Assembly (NCBI GenBank): GCA_937136445.1
Contig: CAKZOQ010000367.1
Coordinates: forward strand, 1 to 6,913
Direction of reading: 5' to 3'
Source of the DNA: an uncultured Gemmatimonadota bacterium
GTDB taxonomy: Bacteria; Gemmatimonadota; Gemmatimonadetes; Longimicrobiales; Gaopeijiaceae
Length of the DNA: 6,913 nt
Shown: piece by piece, positions 6,129-6,913 of the stretch
Layout: each line of letters begins with the position of its first letter
Numbering within the stretch: the first letter of the stretch is position 1
Notes under the pieces: model-generated
What the model was told of the DNA's origin: nothing
Seen by the model: only the letters and a program-made list of their open reading frames with translations
The model's database searches: none
Translations under genes and position numbers: made by a program

Positions 6129-6589
6129 TGCTCCACGCCTGGCGCATCGTCAAGCGGCGCCATGCGGACAACGCCTTCGACGGCGAGGGAGCTCGCCTCT
6201 ACGGGGGACGCTGGAATCCCCCCGGTCGTCCCGCCGTCTACGTGTCCGAGTCGCGGGCCCTGGCCGCCCTGGAGGTCGTGGCTGGGCTGCAGTCCATCAC
6301 TGTGGTGCCTGCCTACGTGCTCATCGGGGTGTCGTTCGACGAGGAGCTGGTGACGAGCCCCGGCCTGGACGACCTGCCCGAGGGCTGGACCCGGTACCCA
6401 CCGCCCCCGGCCTCCCAGCAGTTCGGGGCCATGTGGCTCGAGGCGCAGACGTCCGCGGTGCTCCGGGTGCCCAGCGTCCTCGTCCCGGAGGAGTGCAACT
6501 ACCTGCTCAACCCGCGACACGCGGACTTCGATGCCATCGGGATCGGAGAGCCGGAGGAGCTGCGGTTGGATCCGAGGTTGCTTCGGTAG
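6128..6589 (+). CDS. RES-domain toxin (NAD+-targeting family)
   Basis: The 153-residue protein begins with GTG at 6128, overlapping the antitoxin stop by one base (TAGTG), and ends with TAG at 6587-6589. Conserved RES features are present: an early Arg (AWRIV, Arg6), the LYGGRWNPPG block (24-33), YVSESRALAALEVV (38-51) with Glu49 as the conserved acid, and a late Ser116 in VPSVLVPEECNYLLNPRH (114-131). Together these give the Arg-Glu-Ser set that names the family, so it looks catalytically intact and full length. Characterised members degrade NAD+ (for example mycobacterial MbcT, an NAD+ phosphorylase) or ADP-ribosylate a host protein; which reaction this one performs is unknown. It acts in the cytoplasm and is held in check by the antitoxin encoded just upstream. 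An ATG further upstream in this frame lies inside the antitoxin and is not the start. Confidence 0.93.
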   Translation: MLHAWRIVKRRHADNAFDGEGARLYGGRWNPPGRPAVYVSESRALAALEVVAGLQSITVVPAYVLIGVSFDEELVTSPGLDDLPEGWTRYPPPPASQQFGAMWLEAQTSAVLRVPSVLVPEECNYLLNPRHADFDAIGIGEPEELRLDPRLLR

Positions 6590-6608
6590 GTGGGGTGGTG
6601 CCCCACCT
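6588..6608 (+). terminator. Hairpin at the end of the RES toxin gene
   Basis: AGGTGGGG (6588-6595) and CCCCACCT (6601-6608) form an 8-bp stem with loop TGGTG; the stem begins within the toxin stop codon. No T-run follows. It may act as a U-less terminator, but its right arm also lies in the PIN-domain remnant, so it could be a by-product of the junction. Confidence 0.4.
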
Positions 6609-6707
6609 GATCACCGGAGACGTCCGGGACTTCGGACGGTACTTCGGAAGATCGTGCTCGGAGTCCTGGTGCTTCTACCTGGGGACTGCCTGCGGTCGGG
6701 ATTCTGA
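6598..6707 (+). pseudogene. C-terminal fragment of a PIN-domain (VapC-like) protein with a frameshift
   Basis: Codons from 6598 read VPHLITGDVRDFGRYFG, which matches the conserved C-terminal block of PIN-domain nucleases (…HLLTGD.R.FG…, containing the last acidic site residue). After GGA at 6646-6648 that frame turns to nonsense. Reading from ATC at 6651 in the next frame gives IVLGVLVLLPGDCLRSGF and TGA at 6705-6707, which is what normally follows in PIN proteins (G-V-x-V-L-x-P-x-x-x-L). Restoring one base between 6648 and 6651 rejoins the halves. Only about 36 residues of a ~135-residue domain remain, and no N-terminal part is visible upstream because the intact RES gene abuts it. The fragment is dead as a nuclease. 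It suggests an older VapC-like toxin locus overwritten by, or recombined next to, the RES pair. Confidence 0.6.
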
Positions 6708-6913
6708 GGTCAGGCACGGACCCACCGAGAGGGGTACCGACGACCTTCCGCCGCCGGCTCGTTCCATCTCGCCGAGGTCCGGTACCGGTTCACCGAACGC
6801 CGAGGTTTCCCGGGTGACGGTGGCCTGGCCGGAGCGACGCCGGCGATCCTCCCGCGACTCGGCCTTCCCCTGGCCGGGGCGCTCTGGGTCCCTCTGTCGT
6901 GGGCTGCCGTAGC
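6708..6913. other. Right-end stretch with no supportable gene
   Basis: Two frames stay open to the edge. The plus frame after 6707 gives a FHLAEVRYRF…-type sequence with a hydrophobic end (LPRLGLPLAGALWVPLSWAA), but it contains no ATG, GTG or TTG before the stretch that looks protein-like. The minus frame ending with TGA at 6710-6712 gives a basic, Pro/Arg-rich tail ending RYPSRWVRA. Neither matches a family I know. The region may hold another gene remnant or the edge of a gene lying mostly outside. Confidence 0.35.

Noticed and set aside
6627..6650. Two near-identical 12-base units (GGACTTCGGACG and GTACTTCGGAAG) as a tandem repeat
   Set aside because: They encode DFGR and YFGR in the PIN remnant, where a similar pattern is normal for the family, so no separate repeat element is needed.
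6433..6912. A 159-codon plus-strand frame running to the right edge
   Set aside because: Its first third lies out of frame inside the intact RES toxin gene; only the short PIN-like segment from 6598 is meaningful, and the rest after the frameshift is low-complexity Arg/Ser/Pro.

Overview
The window is very GC-rich, with strong G/C preference at third codon positions and long spurious open frames antisense to the real genes. The genome type fits a high-GC environmental bacterium. The N-terminal membrane module of the TPR protein (…FAELMERRVSRVAAMY…) is common in Gemmatimonadota and some Proteobacteria, so Gemmatimonadota is my weak guess. No rRNA, tRNA, CRISPR array or insertion sequence was seen.

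Left two-thirds, minus strand (positions 1-4269): three genes point the same way. First is a 778-codon membrane protein with three N-terminal transmembrane segments, a TolB-like region and TPR repeats (1933-4269). Next is a 56-codon mini-gene with a helical front, a Gly/Pro-rich tail and a strong ribosome binding site (1681-1851). Last is a caspase-family (metacaspase-like) protease whose catalytic His and Cys motifs are intact and which runs off the left edge (1-1593). The two gaps are 81 and 87 bases; one holds a 16-bp perfect palindrome, the other a stable hairpin that pairs fully only in the minus-strand RNA. I read this as a probable operon: membrane sensor/scaffold, small helical adaptor and protease. 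The coupling is an inference from layout.

Middle, plus strand: a divergent 277-bp spacer with a candidate promoter for the TPR operon leads to a complete classical short-chain dehydrogenase/reductase (4547-5419). Behind it is a short frame that looks like the C-terminal end of a RidA/YjgF-like protein, followed at once by a 22-bp perfect palindrome.

Right, plus strand: a complete Xre/ParS-type (DUF2384) antitoxin and RES-domain toxin pair (5640-6589), overlapping by one base and preceded by a compact control region with direct and inverted repeats. Just after the toxin is the C-terminal stump of a PIN-domain protein, broken by an apparent one-base frameshift. The last ~200 bases hold no gene I can support. 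Gene remnants on both sides of the toxin-antitoxin pair suggest an accessory, rearranged region.
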